The position numbers were made by a program, and so were the translations under genes. From Halovivax ruber XH-70 (GTDB taxonomy: Archaea; Halobacteriota; Halobacteria; Halobacteriales; Natrialbaceae), in the NCBI RefSeq assembly GCF_000328525.1, contig NC_019964.1, forward strand, positions 2,356,001 through 2,420,000: a stretch of 64,000 nucleotides of DNA, given 5' to 3'. Positions 1-9,609 of the stretch are shown in pieces; position 1 is the stretch's first letter; each line of letters begins with the position of its first letter. The notes below the pieces were generated by a model. The model was not told where the DNA came from. It saw nothing but the letters and a program-made list of their open reading frames with translations, and did no database searches.

Positions 1-261
1 GTGAGTCTCGTACCAGATCACGCGGTAGAGCGTGCTGTCGGCGACCCGATCGAGCGCGATGACGTCGTCGACGTACTCGTGACCGCGCACCTTCCGCTCG
101 AACGCGTCGAAGTCGTCGCCGGTCACCCACAGGAAGGGCATCGCCGAGTCCCCCGTCGGGACGATCCGTTCGAGTTCGACGGACATCGGTGGTGATCCAG
201 CCAGGACGCTGCCGAGCGTGAACGCCGTTTTGGCGATGGTGAACTCGAGAAAGACGCTCAT
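1..261 (-). CDS. HTH-10 (bacterio-opsin activator-like) regulator, N-terminal part
   Basis: The reading frame starts at 261 and runs off the left edge, so only the first 87 residues are present. It begins MSVFLEFTIAKTAFTLGSVL, which lines up closely with the starts of the two other regulators in this window (minus strand from 44977, and plus strand from 62295). The shared pattern is M-S-[VI]-[FL]-x-[EK]-F, then an 'ExxxE/ERI/RV' segment and 'PFLWVTG' or 'PYFWxSG'. In this family the N-terminal part is a sensory or dimerisation module and the HTH lies at the C-terminus, which is outside the window. The function is inferred from that similarity; the target genes are unknown. Confidence 0.75.
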   Translation of the reverse strand, partial: MSVFLEFTIAKTAFTLGSVLAGSPPMSVELERIVPTGDSAMPFLWVTGDDFDAFERKVRGHEYVDDVIALDRVADSTLYRVIWYETH

Positions 262-461
262 GGGGTCCTTCGGCGTTCGGAGACCGTATGCTTTCGCACG
301 CGTCCGATCGCCCGACTATTTTCCGTGCGTTACAGAACTCGATCGCCCTACCTGGGCCCAGGGGTGATACTGCACGACACTGTGTTCGTCTCTCCGCCGA
401 ACAGTACAGTCACTTCACGACGGGGTATGGTATCTGGTTCGACTTCACAGAGATCGGTCGC

Positions 462-1253
462 TCACTCGGATTCTGGCGTCGGTTCGTACGGGACGAACCA
501 CTTGGTGAACCATCCCTCGGACTGATCACGGCCCACCCGAAGAAGGGTGACGTCGACAGCCAGCTTCCCACCGATGGTCAGCGCACCAACGAGCGCTTGC
601 GTGGCCGGAATATTTCCAGTTATGCGCGGGACGATCGTCACCATCGTCCCAACGAACAGAACGACGAACCAGAATACAACGGCACGGTTGGGAAGTTCCG
701 CGACCATCGCCGCCGAGAACTGCTCGTATTGGCGCATTCCAAAGAACTCACGGCTGACAACTGCAGTGTGTGCGATCACCAATGCGATCCCCATTTCGAG
801 AACCCCAGGTGTCGTTACAGGAGCGAATATCTCCTCGAGCGGTATCCCGTCCGGCGACGAGTCGAGGATGAACGATGGACTGGTGTTCTTGAAGAGATGC
901 GTCCAGAAAACGAACCACATGACGATCACAGCCAGGAGATTCGTAGGGACGAACCGGAGATTGTGGAGGTGAATCGGTGGCAACCGGTCAGTCGGACGGA
1001 CTGATCTCCGAGAACGTGGGAACGGTACCTGCTTCATGTGCATCCGGCCGTCTTTGTCCGCAACTCGTGACTCGACCTGTGCGAACGCCAGTAGCCCGAG
1101 ATAGCAGAGGTACGTTCCTCCCGTTGCAATCCAGAAAACCAAGATGACCTCCGTAAGCGACCATCCGAAAAGAAAGCCAGCTGCCGGACAGACGTTCAAT
1201 ACGATAATCGCGACGAGCGTCAGGTGAAAATCGACCTCGCGATCAGTTCCCAT
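462..1253 (-). CDS. DUF6498-like multi-pass membrane protein
   Basis: A 263-residue protein with about six hydrophobic segments. Two lie near the N-terminus (about residues 10-30 and 33-57), a pair sits in the middle (about 103-120 and 150-165), and a pair near the C-terminus. It starts MGTDREVDFHLTLVAIIVLN and resembles the haloarchaeal DUF6498 family of integral membrane proteins of unknown function; I recognise this by general pattern, not by a diagnostic motif. Base composition is somewhat lower in GC than in neighbouring genes. It lies between the truncated HTH-10 regulator and the glycosyltransferase, all on the same strand, with gaps of 200 and 124 bases. No function can be given. Confidence 0.75.
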   Translation of the reverse strand: MGTDREVDFHLTLVAIIVLNVCPAAGFLFGWSLTEVILVFWIATGGTYLCYLGLLAFAQVESRVADKDGRMHMKQVPFPRSRRSVRPTDRLPPIHLHNLRFVPTNLLAVIVMWFVFWTHLFKNTSPSFILDSSPDGIPLEEIFAPVTTPGVLEMGIALVIAHTAVVSREFFGMRQYEQFSAAMVAELPNRAVVFWFVVLFVGTMVTIVPRITGNIPATQALVGALTIGGKLAVDVTLLRVGRDQSEGWFTKWFVPYEPTPESE

Positions 1254-1377
1254 CCCGCGTTAATTCTGTATACGTCCGCAATACCACTTACTATCGTATC
1301 GACGGGAAGTTGGGTTAGTTGGACGCAGTACCGGACGGTTATCTACCGATTCCTCGCTACGGTACCGAGTACAGTAT

Positions 1378-2442
1378 TCACCCAAACAAGCCACTGCGCT
1401 CCTGAACCCGTTCGTAACAGTCCAGATATCGGTCGAGAACGGCCTCCCGGTCGAACTCGGCGAACGAGTCGTCGAAGTCGAGCGATTCCAGCTCCCCGGC
1501 GTCGACGATGGCGTCGGCGAGTTCCGACTCACTCGTGGTTCGAAAGCCGCGTTCGCGACCCTCGACGAGCTCGTGACCGGCTGAGTCGACGTGGTACTCG
1601 ACGACGCCGACGCAGCCGCAGGCAAGCGCCCAGGCCAGTTCGGTGGGGAAGCGACAGTACTCGGCAGTCTGGGCGAAGACGTGGGACGCGCGGTAGATGG
1701 CGATGCGTTCGTCACGGTCGGCCTCGCCGACGAAGCGGATCCGATCGTCGATCCGGAGGTCGCCAGCCATCGACTCGTACTCCTCGCGCCATGGACCGTC
1801 GCCGATCACCGTCGCCGTCCAGTCGCGGTCGCGCAGTTCCGCGAGCGCGAGCATGACGCTCTCCAGATTGGCCCCCTCGTCGAGTCGGCGGGCGTAGACG
1901 ACCTCCGCGGGTTCGCCGGGGTCAACCGCGCGAATTCGGTCGACGTCGATGGGGTTCGGGATCACGGTGACGTCGTCGCCGTCGGCCCCGCGTTCGCGCG
2001 CCCAGGTGCGAACCAGTTGCGAGGGCGTGACGATGGCGTCTGCGGCCCCGAGGGCGCGTTTGTAGTCCTTCTCGGCGCCGTCGCCGATGGAGCCGTCCCA
2101 CTCCAGGACTACGGGTGTGCGCGAGAGTTTCGTCCCGAGACTCGCCGCGCCGACCTGCTTCGGCGGGTTCGCCCCGACGTGGATCACGTCGGCGCCGAGT
2201 TTCCGGATCGCGACCGGCAGTCGGACGAGGAAGGCTCGCCCGGAGTCGCGGTCGGGGGCGACGCCGTGGTAGGTGATTCCCTCCTCGGCGACGATATCGC
2301 GGTCGTCGGGCCACCAGCGGGCACAGAAGACGTGGACGTCGTGGCCGTCGTCCCGGAGGAGTTCGACCAGCGACTGGATCCGTTCGGTCGTCTCGCTACG
2401 GCGATGGTGGACGGTCCGAAACGAGACGACGCCGACGCGCAT
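1378..2442 (-). CDS. GT4 family glycosyltransferase
   Basis: A 354-residue GT-B fold glycosyltransferase. The N-terminal half has the acceptor-domain pattern MRVGVVSFRTVHHRRSETTE, with 'DVIHVGANPPKQ' later. The C-terminal half holds the nucleotide-sugar domain with 'GDGPWREEYESMAGD', 'IRFVGEADRDERIAIYRASHVFAQTAEYCRFPTELAWALACG' split over about residues 240-300, including the E-x7-E type region typical of GT4. The longer upstream frame was rejected because a TATA-like element (TTTATA, minus strand) lies 26-33 bases before the ATG at 2442, as expected for a leaderless transcript. The acceptor and sugar are unknown. No polysaccharide or S-layer glycosylation cluster surrounds it. Confidence 0.85.
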   Translation of the reverse strand: MRVGVVSFRTVHHRRSETTERIQSLVELLRDDGHDVHVFCARWWPDDRDIVAEEGITYHGVAPDRDSGRAFLVRLPVAIRKLGADVIHVGANPPKQVGAASLGTKLSRTPVVLEWDGSIGDGAEKDYKRALGAADAIVTPSQLVRTWARERGADGDDVTVIPNPIDVDRIRAVDPGEPAEVVYARRLDEGANLESVMLALAELRDRDWTATVIGDGPWREEYESMAGDLRIDDRIRFVGEADRDERIAIYRASHVFAQTAEYCRFPTELAWALACGCVGVVEYHVDSAGHELVEGRERGFRTTSESELADAIVDAGELESLDFDDSFAEFDREAVLDRYLDCYERVQERSGLFG

Positions 2443-2467
2443 TATGCCCGGCCACGTAGAGATGGGG

Positions 2468-2475
2468 TATAAATG
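2468..2475 (-). promoter_or_regulatory. TATA-like element for the glycosyltransferase
   Basis: The minus strand reads TTTATACC here, centred about 29 bases before the start at 2442. That spacing would make the transcript leaderless, which supports the chosen start. Confidence 0.5.
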
Positions 2476-2588
2476 ACACGGCATCCACCCGACTCGGGGA
2501 CCGTCGCGAGCGCCCGCCACCGTTCGCGACGATGTTCGCGACCGCCGGAACCCGAAGGCATACGAGTCGTCGCGGTAACGCCACGGTC

Positions 2589-4478
2589 ATGAGCTACGAC
2601 ATCGAACGCTACCTCAACATCCGGTCGGCCGGCGGGGCGTCGTTCGGCCCCGACGGCGAGCGACTCGCCTTCCTGATGGACACGACGGGGACGAGCCAGG
2701 TCTGGACGCTCGACGGGCCAGGCCAGTGGCCCGAGCAGCGAACGTTCTACGACGAGCGGGTCACGTTCGCCTCGTGGTCGCCGGAGCGACCCGAGTTGAT
2801 TTTCGGGATGGACGAGGGTGGCAACGAACGCGCACAGCTCTACCGCCTCGACGCGGAGAGTGGCCGGATCGAGAACCTGACGGCCCGCCCGGACGCCAAA
2901 CACCGCTGGGGCGGCTGGAGCCACGACGGCGAGCGATTTGCCTTCGCCTCCAACCGTCGCGACGAGGCCGTCTTCGACCTCTACGTCCAGGATCGCGCGG
3001 AGACTGGCGACGAGTCGACGATGGTTCACGAAGGTGACGGCTGGCTCTCGCTGGCCGGCTGGAGTCCCGACGACTCCCGGCTGCTCGTCTCCGAGGCCCA
3101 GTCCAGCTACGATCAGGACCTATCCGTGCTCGACCTCGAGACGGGCGAGCTCGATCACCTCACGCCCCACGAAGGCGACGTCCGCTACCAGTCACCCAGC
3201 TGGGCGCCCGACGGCGAGGGGATCTACCTCGTCACCGACCAGGAGACCGACACGCTCTCGCTCGCGTATCTGGATCTCGACGAGGGGATCGCAGCAGCCA
3301 AGGACGAAGCCGAAACGACGCCGCTCACCGTCGTCGACGACGGCGACGGCTGGAACGTCGACGGGATCGCACTCGACGACGAGTCCGGCCGGTTCGTCAC
3401 CTCCCGCAACGTCGACGGCTACACGGAACTCACCGTCGGCGTGGTCGACGAGACGGACCCGACCGCGTTCGAGACGTTCCCGGATCCCGACCTGCCAGGC
3501 GGCATTTCCGGCGGCGTCTCCTTCGACCCCGACGCCGAGCGCTTCGCCATCACGGCGACCGGCGACACCACCAACGCGAACGTCTGGGTCGTCGGCGTCG
3601 AGACCGGCGAAGCGGAACGGTGGACCGACGCCCCGACTGCCGGGATTCCACGCGAGACGTTCGACGAATCCGACCTGGTCCGCGTCGAGAGCTTCGACGA
3701 ACTCGAGGTACCCGGCTTTCTCACCTTGCCGAACGGTGAGGCGACTGCCGACGCGGACGGGACCGCGACCGAGCAGCGTGAGACCGATATGGCGAACGGC
3801 GCGCCGGTCATCGTCGACATCCACGGCGGGCCCGAGGGCCAGCGCCGACCTTCATTCTCCGGCGTCAAGCAGTACTTCCTGGATCGGGGCTACGCCTACT
3901 TCGAGCCGAACGTTCGCGGGTCGTCGGGCTACGGCACCGAGTACGCCAGTCTCGACGACGTCGAGAAGCGCATGGATTCGGTCGACGACGTTGCGGCCTG
4001 TGTCGACTGGTTGGCAGACCATCCCGCGATCGACGCCGATCGAATCGCCTGTATGGGCGGCTCCTACGGCGGATTCATGGTTCTCGCGTCGCTCACCGAG
4101 TATCCCGACCTGTGGGCCACCGGCGTGGACATCGTCGGCATCGCCAGCTTCGTCACCTTCCTCGAGAACACCGGTGACTGGCGACGATCGCTCCGCGAGG
4201 CGGAATACGGCTCGCTCGAAGACGATCGCGAGTTCCTCGAATCGATCTCTCCGCTCAATCACGTCGACGAGATCGAGGCGCCGCTGTTCGTCCTTCACGG
4301 CGAGAACGACCCCCGCGTCCCCGTCGGTGAGGCCGAACAGATCGTCGATGAGGCTCGCGACCACGGCGTGCCCACGCGTAAACTGATCTTCCCCGACGAG
4401 GGCCACGGCTTCAGCAAACTCGAAAATCGCATCGAGGCCTACTCCGAGATCGCCGAGTTCCTCGACGAGCACGTATAG
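2589..4478 (+). CDS. S9 family (prolyl oligopeptidase-like) serine peptidase
   Basis: A 629-residue cytoplasmic peptidase with no signal peptide. The N-terminal ~390 residues form TolB/WD-like beta-propeller repeats ('SPDGERLAF', 'WSPERPELIF', 'WSHDGERFAFASNR', 'WSPDDSRLLVSE'). The C-terminal ~240 residues form the alpha/beta-hydrolase domain. The catalytic residues visible are Ser492 in GGSYGGF, Asp574 in ENDPRVP and His606 in DEGHGF. The oxyanion region is 'DIHGGPEGQ'. This matches the acylaminoacyl-peptidase/S9C type, which releases residues from short peptides. I chose the ATG at 2589 because the propeller begins immediately after it (MSYDIERYLNIRSAGG). It is transcribed away from the glycosyltransferase, sharing a 146-base gap. 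Confidence 0.9.
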   Translation: MSYDIERYLNIRSAGGASFGPDGERLAFLMDTTGTSQVWTLDGPGQWPEQRTFYDERVTFASWSPERPELIFGMDEGGNERAQLYRLDAESGRIENLTARPDAKHRWGGWSHDGERFAFASNRRDEAVFDLYVQDRAETGDESTMVHEGDGWLSLAGWSPDDSRLLVSEAQSSYDQDLSVLDLETGELDHLTPHEGDVRYQSPSWAPDGEGIYLVTDQETDTLSLAYLDLDEGIAAAKDEAETTPLTVVDDGDGWNVDGIALDDESGRFVTSRNVDGYTELTVGVVDETDPTAFETFPDPDLPGGISGGVSFDPDAERFAITATGDTTNANVWVVGVETGEAERWTDAPTAGIPRETFDESDLVRVESFDELEVPGFLTLPNGEATADADGTATEQRETDMANGAPVIVDIHGGPEGQRRPSFSGVKQYFLDRGYAYFEPNVRGSSGYGTEYASLDDVEKRMDSVDDVAACVDWLADHPAIDADRIACMGGSYGGFMVLASLTEYPDLWATGVDIVGIASFVTFLENTGDWRRSLREAEYGSLEDDREFLESISPLNHVDEIEAPLFVLHGENDPRVPVGEAEQIVDEARDHGVPTRKLIFPDEGHGFSKLENRIEAYSEIAEFLDEHV

Positions 4479-4551
4479 TCCACGGCCGGAGTTGCAGTCG
4501 GAGAGCGGCGGGCGGTAATTCCCAAACGTGTAGCTGAACGTAAATGTACAG

Positions 4552-4558
4552 GTTATAA
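4552..4558 (+). promoter_or_regulatory. TATA-like element for the ABC exporter operon
   Basis: GTTATAAG lies about 28 bases before the ATG at 4585, the spacing expected for a leaderless haloarchaeal transcript. Confidence 0.5.
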
Positions 4559-4584
4559 GGATCATCTTCGTCGTACTCACGAGC

Positions 4585-5571
4585 ATGCCAGCGATCGAAA
4601 CGGACGGCCTCACCAAGCGATTCGGTGCGGACGTCCTCGCCGTCGACGACCTCGACCTCACCGTCGAGGAGGGCGAAGTATTCGGCTTTCTGGGTCCGAA
4701 CGGAGCCGGGAAGTCGACGACCATCAACGTCCTGCTGGACTTCGTGCGCCCGACGGCGGGCAACGCACGGGTCCTCGGACTGGACGCACAGGCCGACGCC
4801 GCCGCGATTCGTGAGCGGATCGGCGTCCTCCCCGAAGGTGCGGAGCTGTACGATCGGCTGACCGGCCGAGAGCACCTGGAGTGGATCGCACGAACGAACG
4901 GCCTCCAGGGGACGGTCGACTACGAGGCGACGCTCGATCGGGTTGGGCTCACCGCCGAAGAAGCCGCCCGCCCGGTCGGTGGGTATTCGAAGGGGATGGC
5001 TCAGCGACTCGCGTTCGGGATGGCGATCCTCGGCGAGCCAGACTTACTGCTCCTCGACGAACCATCCTCCGGGCTCGATCCGACCGGTATGCAGGAGATG
5101 CGGACGATCATCCGCGAGGAGGCCGACCGCGGTGCGACCGTCTTTTTCTCGAGTCACATCCTCGGCGAGGTCGAGGCCGTCTGTGACCGGCTCGGAATCA
5201 TGAACGAGGGGCGCCTCGTGGCGACGGGGACGATCGACGCCCTGCGCGACGAACTCGACCTCGACGCCTCGGTCTCGATCGAGGTCGACAGCGTGCCGAC
5301 CGACCGCGGCCTCGAGTCGGTCGACGGCGTCCGCGCGGTCGAGACCGACGGAACGACGCTCACGATCTCGGTGGACGATCCGACCAAGAAAATCGACGCG
5401 ATTCGCCACATCGACGAGCGTGCTACCGTGCTCGACGTCCGCTCGACGGACACCTCACTCGAACAGCTGTTCAACACCTACACCGGAAACGGTGAAAACG
5501 AGCGAGATCCATCGGCGGCCGAAGTCGCTGGCGGCGAGGCCGCCGAGACGGCGGCGGAGGTGGGCCGATGA
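4585..5571 (+). CDS. ABC transporter ATP-binding protein (exporter type)
   Basis: A 328-residue ATPase of the ABC-2/NatA/CcmA-like class. Walker A is GPNGAGKST (residues 37-45), the signature motif is 'YSKGMAQRLAF' and Walker B is 'LLLLDEPSSGLDP', followed by 'FFSSHILGEVEAVCDR'. After the nucleotide-binding domain there is a ~90-residue C-terminal extension ending in 'TSLEQLFNTYTGNGENE', as in drug/antibiotic-type exporters. It overlaps the following permease gene by four bases (ATGA), so the two are translationally coupled and form a two-component exporter. The substrate is not evident. Confidence 0.9.
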   Translation: MPAIETDGLTKRFGADVLAVDDLDLTVEEGEVFGFLGPNGAGKSTTINVLLDFVRPTAGNARVLGLDAQADAAAIRERIGVLPEGAELYDRLTGREHLEWIARTNGLQGTVDYEATLDRVGLTAEEAARPVGGYSKGMAQRLAFGMAILGEPDLLLLDEPSSGLDPTGMQEMRTIIREEADRGATVFFSSHILGEVEAVCDRLGIMNEGRLVATGTIDALRDELDLDASVSIEVDSVPTDRGLESVDGVRAVETDGTTLTISVDDPTKKIDAIRHIDERATVLDVRSTDTSLEQLFNTYTGNGENERDPSAAEVAGGEAAETAAEVGR

Positions 5572-6422
5572 GCGTCGCCGACGTCGTGTCCAAGGACATC
5601 CTCGACGTCCGCCGGGCGAAGATCATCTGGGCGGTCGCCGGCCTCTACACGCTCGTGACCGCGGTCTTCGTCTACTGGGGGACGGAAGCCCGGCCACCTG
5701 AAGGCTGGTCGGGCGTCTACATGGCGCTGTGGAACTTCGCCTTCGTCGGGGCGCTGTTCGTCCCCGCGATCGCCCTCGTCGCCGCCTACCTCGCCATCGC
5801 CGGGGAGCGCGAGTCGGGCAGTATCAAGTATCTCCTCTCGACGCCGATCCGCCGGCGAGACGTCGTCCTCGGGAAGTACGTCTCCCGTGGGGCGGTCGTC
5901 GCCGTCTCGCTGATCGTCGCGTTCGTCGTCGCCGCTGTCCTCTCGCTGCTCTGGTTCGACGAGTTCCCCGCCGGCGTCTTCGTCGGCCTGTCGGTGCTCA
6001 CGATCGTCTTCGCGCTCGCCTACGTCGCGATCGCGATCACCGTCTCCGCGATGACGGCCAGCCGGTCGCGGGCGATGGGCGGTGCCCTGGCCGTCTACTT
6101 CGTGACGAACCTGCTGATCCTGTTCGGCCAGCTCTCGATCCTCGGCGCACTGCAGTACGTGCTGAACGACCTCCTCGGGCTCGGTGTCGGGGACGAGCCG
6201 ATCCAGTTCGTCGGGATGGTGCTCAGTCCGACGCAAGCGTATCTGGCCTCGACCACGCTCGCGTTCCCCAACGACCTCGTCGCTGCCATGCCCACGGCCG
6301 GCGACCCCGCCGACCTGGTGTGGTACCTCCAGCCCGAGACCGCCCTCGCGATCCTGCTGGCCTGGACGGTCCTGCCGCTGGCGCTTGGCATCTGGCGATT
6401 CGAACGGGCGGATCTGGGGTAA
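5568..6422 (+). CDS. ABC-2 type transporter permease
   Basis: A 284-residue membrane protein with about six transmembrane segments (for example around residues 20-40, 50-75, 105-130, 145-165, 170-200 and 255-275). It contains the ABC-2 family feature 'YLAIAGERESGSIKYLLSTPIRRRDVVLGKY' (split here; about residues 70-105), the cytoplasmic coupling segment after TM2. It partners the overlapping ATPase upstream. It ends 28 bases before the convergent egsA stop codon. Confidence 0.9.
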   Translation: MSVADVVSKDILDVRRAKIIWAVAGLYTLVTAVFVYWGTEARPPEGWSGVYMALWNFAFVGALFVPAIALVAAYLAIAGERESGSIKYLLSTPIRRRDVVLGKYVSRGAVVAVSLIVAFVVAAVLSLLWFDEFPAGVFVGLSVLTIVFALAYVAIAITVSAMTASRSRAMGGALAVYFVTNLLILFGQLSILGALQYVLNDLLGLGVGDEPIQFVGMVLSPTQAYLASTTLAFPNDLVAAMPTAGDPADLVWYLQPETALAILLAWTVLPLALGIWRFERADLG

Positions 6423-6450
6423 CGAACTGGCCGATTCTCGATCCGAAACG

Positions 6451-7512
6451 CTACCCGATAACGCCGGTCTCCTTCGCGACCTCGCGCGCCGCACCCTCGT
6501 CCATCCCGTCGCCGAGGATGGTGTAGCGATCGCGGATCTCGTGACACGTCGTGAGCGACTCGATGACCGTCTCGTCGTCGATACCCAGTTCGTCGGCGGT
6601 GGTGGGCGCGTCGATGCTCTCCAGGGCGTTCCGGATGTCGAGCCAGAATCCCTTCTCCCCGCCGTGAAGGTAGGCGGTCATGATCGACCCGACGCCGACC
6701 TGGTGACCGTGCAGCGCCGCGCCGGGCGCCAGGCGGTCGAGCTGATGGGAGAAGAGGTGCTCGGCGCCGCTCGCGGGCCGGGAGGAGTCGGCGATGGACA
6801 TCGCGACGCCGGAGGAGACGAGCGCTTTCGTGACGATCCAGGACGCCTCCTCGAGACCGGGTCGAACGGAGTCGGCGTTTTCGACGAGGATTTCGGCGGT
6901 CATCTCCGAGAGCGCGCCGGCGAAGCCCGAGTACTCGACGTTCTTCAACCGGTGGGCCAGGCGCCAGTCCATCACCGCGGTGTAGTTCGAGATGATGTCG
7001 GCACAGCCGGCGGTCGTGAGTCGCCACGGCGCCTCCGCCAGGATCGCCGTGTCGGCGACGACGGCCAGCGGCGGCTCCGCGGCGACGCTGTGGCGGGTGT
7101 CACCGTCGGGAACCGAGCCGCGATTGGAGACGATCCCGTCGTGACTCGCCGCGGTCGGCACCGACAAAAATCCGATCTCACAGTGGTGGCTCGCCATCTT
7201 CGCGATGTCGATGGCTTTCCCGCCGCCGACGCCGATCAGGTAGTCCGCTTCCTCGGCCTCGACGGTGTCGATCACTCGCTCGACCGCGTCGAACGAGGCC
7301 GTGTCGACGGTTACCATCGCGGGCTCGACACCTGACTCCCGGAAGTCGGCGACGATCGGGTCGGCCGCGACCTCCCGCGGCGTCGGACTCGTAACCAGCA
7401 ACGGCGTCCCGTCGAGGTGGAGATCGGCGACGACGGGGACGACCTCGTCGAGTACACCGTGGCCCACCACGACGTTGCGCGGCAGACGGATCCACGACGA
7501 CTTCTCGAACAT
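6451..7512 (-). CDS. egsA: NAD(P)-dependent glycerol-1-phosphate dehydrogenase
   Basis: A 353-residue enzyme that reduces dihydroxyacetone phosphate to sn-glycerol-1-phosphate, the first committed step of archaeal ether-lipid backbones. Visible features are the N-terminal MFEKSSWIRLPRNVVVGHGV, the nucleotide-binding 'YLIGVGGGKAIDIAKM' and 'SVPTAASHDGIVSNRGSV'. The metal-site region is 'VVADTAILAEAPWRL' with 'GCADIISN', and 'HLFSHQLDRL' and 'HGHQVGVGS' supply the two His ligands. Length and motifs fit the Gro1PDH family of the iron-alcohol-dehydrogenase/glycerol dehydrogenase superfamily. It is monocistronic, convergent with the ABC exporter and divergent from the dpp operon. Confidence 0.95.
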   Translation of the reverse strand: MFEKSSWIRLPRNVVVGHGVLDEVVPVVADLHLDGTPLLVTSPTPREVAADPIVADFRESGVEPAMVTVDTASFDAVERVIDTVEAEEADYLIGVGGGKAIDIAKMASHHCEIGFLSVPTAASHDGIVSNRGSVPDGDTRHSVAAEPPLAVVADTAILAEAPWRLTTAGCADIISNYTAVMDWRLAHRLKNVEYSGFAGALSEMTAEILVENADSVRPGLEEASWIVTKALVSSGVAMSIADSSRPASGAEHLFSHQLDRLAPGAALHGHQVGVGSIMTAYLHGGEKGFWLDIRNALESIDAPTTADELGIDDETVIESLTTCHEIRDRYTILGDGMDEGAAREVAKETGVIG

Positions 7513-8043
7513 ACCGCCACAGAGTAACTGACGGAGTATACGTGTTTCCCGTTCGGACGGGGTGACGGTTCGATGGATCGACGTTTCCGTTCGAACGGGG
7601 CGCCGATTCGACGGGCCAGCGAGCGCCCCAGCACCGACGCGACAGCATCGATCGCCTATTGTATTGAACGATTTTTAGATAGTTATAAAATTTATGCCCA
7701 CAAAACAGGATAGACCGTCGATTCATCGATGCGAACGGGATCAGTGATAAGTTACTCAGTCCCACGGGCGCTAGGCGCCTGTTTCCGACAGTACATTCCC
7801 GTATTAATCGACGTCGGGAACACAGACCTTGTGATCGAATAGATTCGGTCCCGTCTCGTTTCGACATTGTGGAGGGACATGCCAGATTACCACACACCAG
7901 GCAGGATCCGGGAACGTCTCGGTCGGTACTCACCGTGTACGCGCCGAACGCTGACTTGGAAATCTTAACCACACATTATAAAAACAGGGTAACGTTTATG
8001 AAGGGTTGCTCGATACGGACCTTCATCACCAAAGTGATCCCTG
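7513..8043. other. 531-base intergenic region between egsA and dppA
   Basis: I see no convincing gene. It holds a weak TATA-like GTATACG near 7537-7543 on the egsA side and an AT-rich tract near 7660-7705 that includes AGTTATAAAATTTA. On the right is the dppA promoter (7977-7984). A 61-codon open frame at 7869-8054 has poor codon usage and overlaps the dppA start, so I discount it. Confidence 0.6.
7977..7984 (+). promoter_or_regulatory. TATA box of the dpp operon
   Basis: TTATAAAA is preceded by the BRE-like CTTAACC a few bases upstream. Transcription would begin about 25 bases downstream, leaving a leader of about 35 bases before the dppA ATG at 8044. Confidence 0.6.
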
Positions 8044-9579
8044 ATGGCAGGTAACAAACTAAACCGTCGCACTGTGTTGAAGTCGGCTGCAGCCGTCGGC
8101 GCACTGTCGATCGCCGGCTGTGCCGAAAACACGAGCGGGAACAGTTCGGGCGTAACGATCGCTCTCAACACCGATCCGACCGCCGAAGTCTGGAACAGCC
8201 ACGGCGGCATCACGCCCTACTGGACGAACGTCATGGAGCCACTGGTCTGGGTAAACCAGGAGATGGACACCGAGCCGTGGCTCGCGACGGACTGGGAACA
8301 GACGGGCGAGACGACGTGGGAGTTTGACATCCGCGAAGGCGTCTCGTTCCACAATGGCGACGAGTTGACCGCCGACCACGTCGTGTACTCGTTCGAGACG
8401 CTGCTCGAGGAACTCGCCTACGCACCCGGTTGGCTCCGTCTAGAAGGGCCGGAGAGCATCGTCGCCGTCGACGAGTACACGGTCGAGTTCACCACCACCG
8501 AGCCGTTCTCGGTGTTCCCCGGGAACATCGCCCACAACATGGTGTGCATCCAGCATCCGGATCGAAACCCCGACGAAAGCCGGGTTATCGGTACTGGACC
8601 GTACCAGGTCGACGAAGTCGTCGCACAGCAGGAAGTCGTCACGTCGGCGTTCGACGACTACTGGAACGACAGCGGGAAGGTCGACGAACTGGTCTTCGAG
8701 GTCATCGAAGACCCCAACACGCGATCGCTCTCACTCGAGAACGACGAGATCGACATCGGTATGTCACCGCCGCGAAGTCAGATCGAGTCACTCGAGAACA
8801 ACGACGACGTCGAGGTCGCCCGACAGGAGACGGCCGGGTCCTGCTACGGTGGGTTCAACCTCTACGACGCCCCGACCGACGATCCGGTGCTCCGTCAGGC
8901 GTTGAATCACGCCGTCGACCAGCAGCTGATCGTCGACACGATCCTGGAGAACGTCGGCTCTGCCGCCCGCGTTCCGATCTCACCGACGATCTACTGGTCG
9001 GCTCACGACCAGGTCGATCCCTACGAGTACGACGAGGACACGGCGAGTTCGCTCGTCGAGGAATCGGACTACGACGGCGAAACGCTCACCATCGTCGTGC
9101 CCAACGATCTCGTCAACGGCCGGGACATCGCCCAGGTCTTGCTGGATAGCTTCACCAGTGCCGGCGTCGAGGCCGAGATTCAGATGGCCGAACGGGCGCA
9201 GTACTCCGAACTGGTGCGAGATGGTGACGGCCACCTCTTCGTCGACACCAGCGGGTCGAACTCCGGGGCTGCCGACTACGTCATCTACGACTCGTTCCAC
9301 TCCGATGGCGACGTCAACCAGCGCCGATACCGGAACGAGGAGACCGGCGTCCAGAACCTCGGCGGCGAGGTGGACACGCTGATCGAAGACGGCCTGCAAG
9401 CCACGGAAAGCGCGGTAAAGGAAGAGAAGTACGTCCAGGCCCAAGAGCGGATGAAAGAACAGGCCGTGACCGTCCCGGTCTATTACGACGAGTTCGTCGC
9501 CGCGTACCAGTCCGGGCTCGAGGGAGTCTCGTTCTCCCCGATTCCGGAGTTTACGAGCTGGACGTCGCTGGAAAAGTGA
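8044..9579 (+). CDS. dppA: Peptide ABC transporter substrate-binding lipoprotein
   Basis: A 511-residue extracellular family-5 solute-binding protein. The N-terminus carries a twin-arginine signal (NRRTVLKSAAAVGALSIAGC) ending in the lipobox I-A-G-C, so it should be exported folded by Tat and lipid-anchored on Cys23. A Thr/Ser/Asn stretch follows. The family core is seen in 'WNSHGGITPYWTNVMEPLVW', 'EWEFDIREGVSFHNGDELTADHVVYSFE' (split; about residues 92-120) and 'GTGPYQVDE'. It is the first gene of a five-gene importer operon. The exact ligand (dipeptide, oligopeptide or another small molecule) cannot be read from sequence alone. Confidence 0.9.
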   Translation: MAGNKLNRRTVLKSAAAVGALSIAGCAENTSGNSSGVTIALNTDPTAEVWNSHGGITPYWTNVMEPLVWVNQEMDTEPWLATDWEQTGETTWEFDIREGVSFHNGDELTADHVVYSFETLLEELAYAPGWLRLEGPESIVAVDEYTVEFTTTEPFSVFPGNIAHNMVCIQHPDRNPDESRVIGTGPYQVDEVVAQQEVVTSAFDDYWNDSGKVDELVFEVIEDPNTRSLSLENDEIDIGMSPPRSQIESLENNDDVEVARQETAGSCYGGFNLYDAPTDDPVLRQALNHAVDQQLIVDTILENVGSAARVPISPTIYWSAHDQVDPYEYDEDTASSLVEESDYDGETLTIVVPNDLVNGRDIAQVLLDSFTSAGVEAEIQMAERAQYSELVRDGDGHLFVDTSGSNSGAADYVIYDSFHSDGDVNQRRYRNEETGVQNLGGEVDTLIEDGLQATESAVKEEKYVQAQERMKEQAVTVPVYYDEFVAAYQSGLEGVSFSPIPEFTSWTSLEK

Positions 9580-9609
9580 CCACGACCGATTCGACATCGC
9601 ACACAATCT

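Noticed and set aside
2938-4386. 482-codon plus-strand frame inside the S9 peptidase gene
   Set aside because: It is Ser/Thr/Arg/Pro-rich, a typical alternate-frame shadow in GC-rich DNA, while the main frame has full catalytic motifs.
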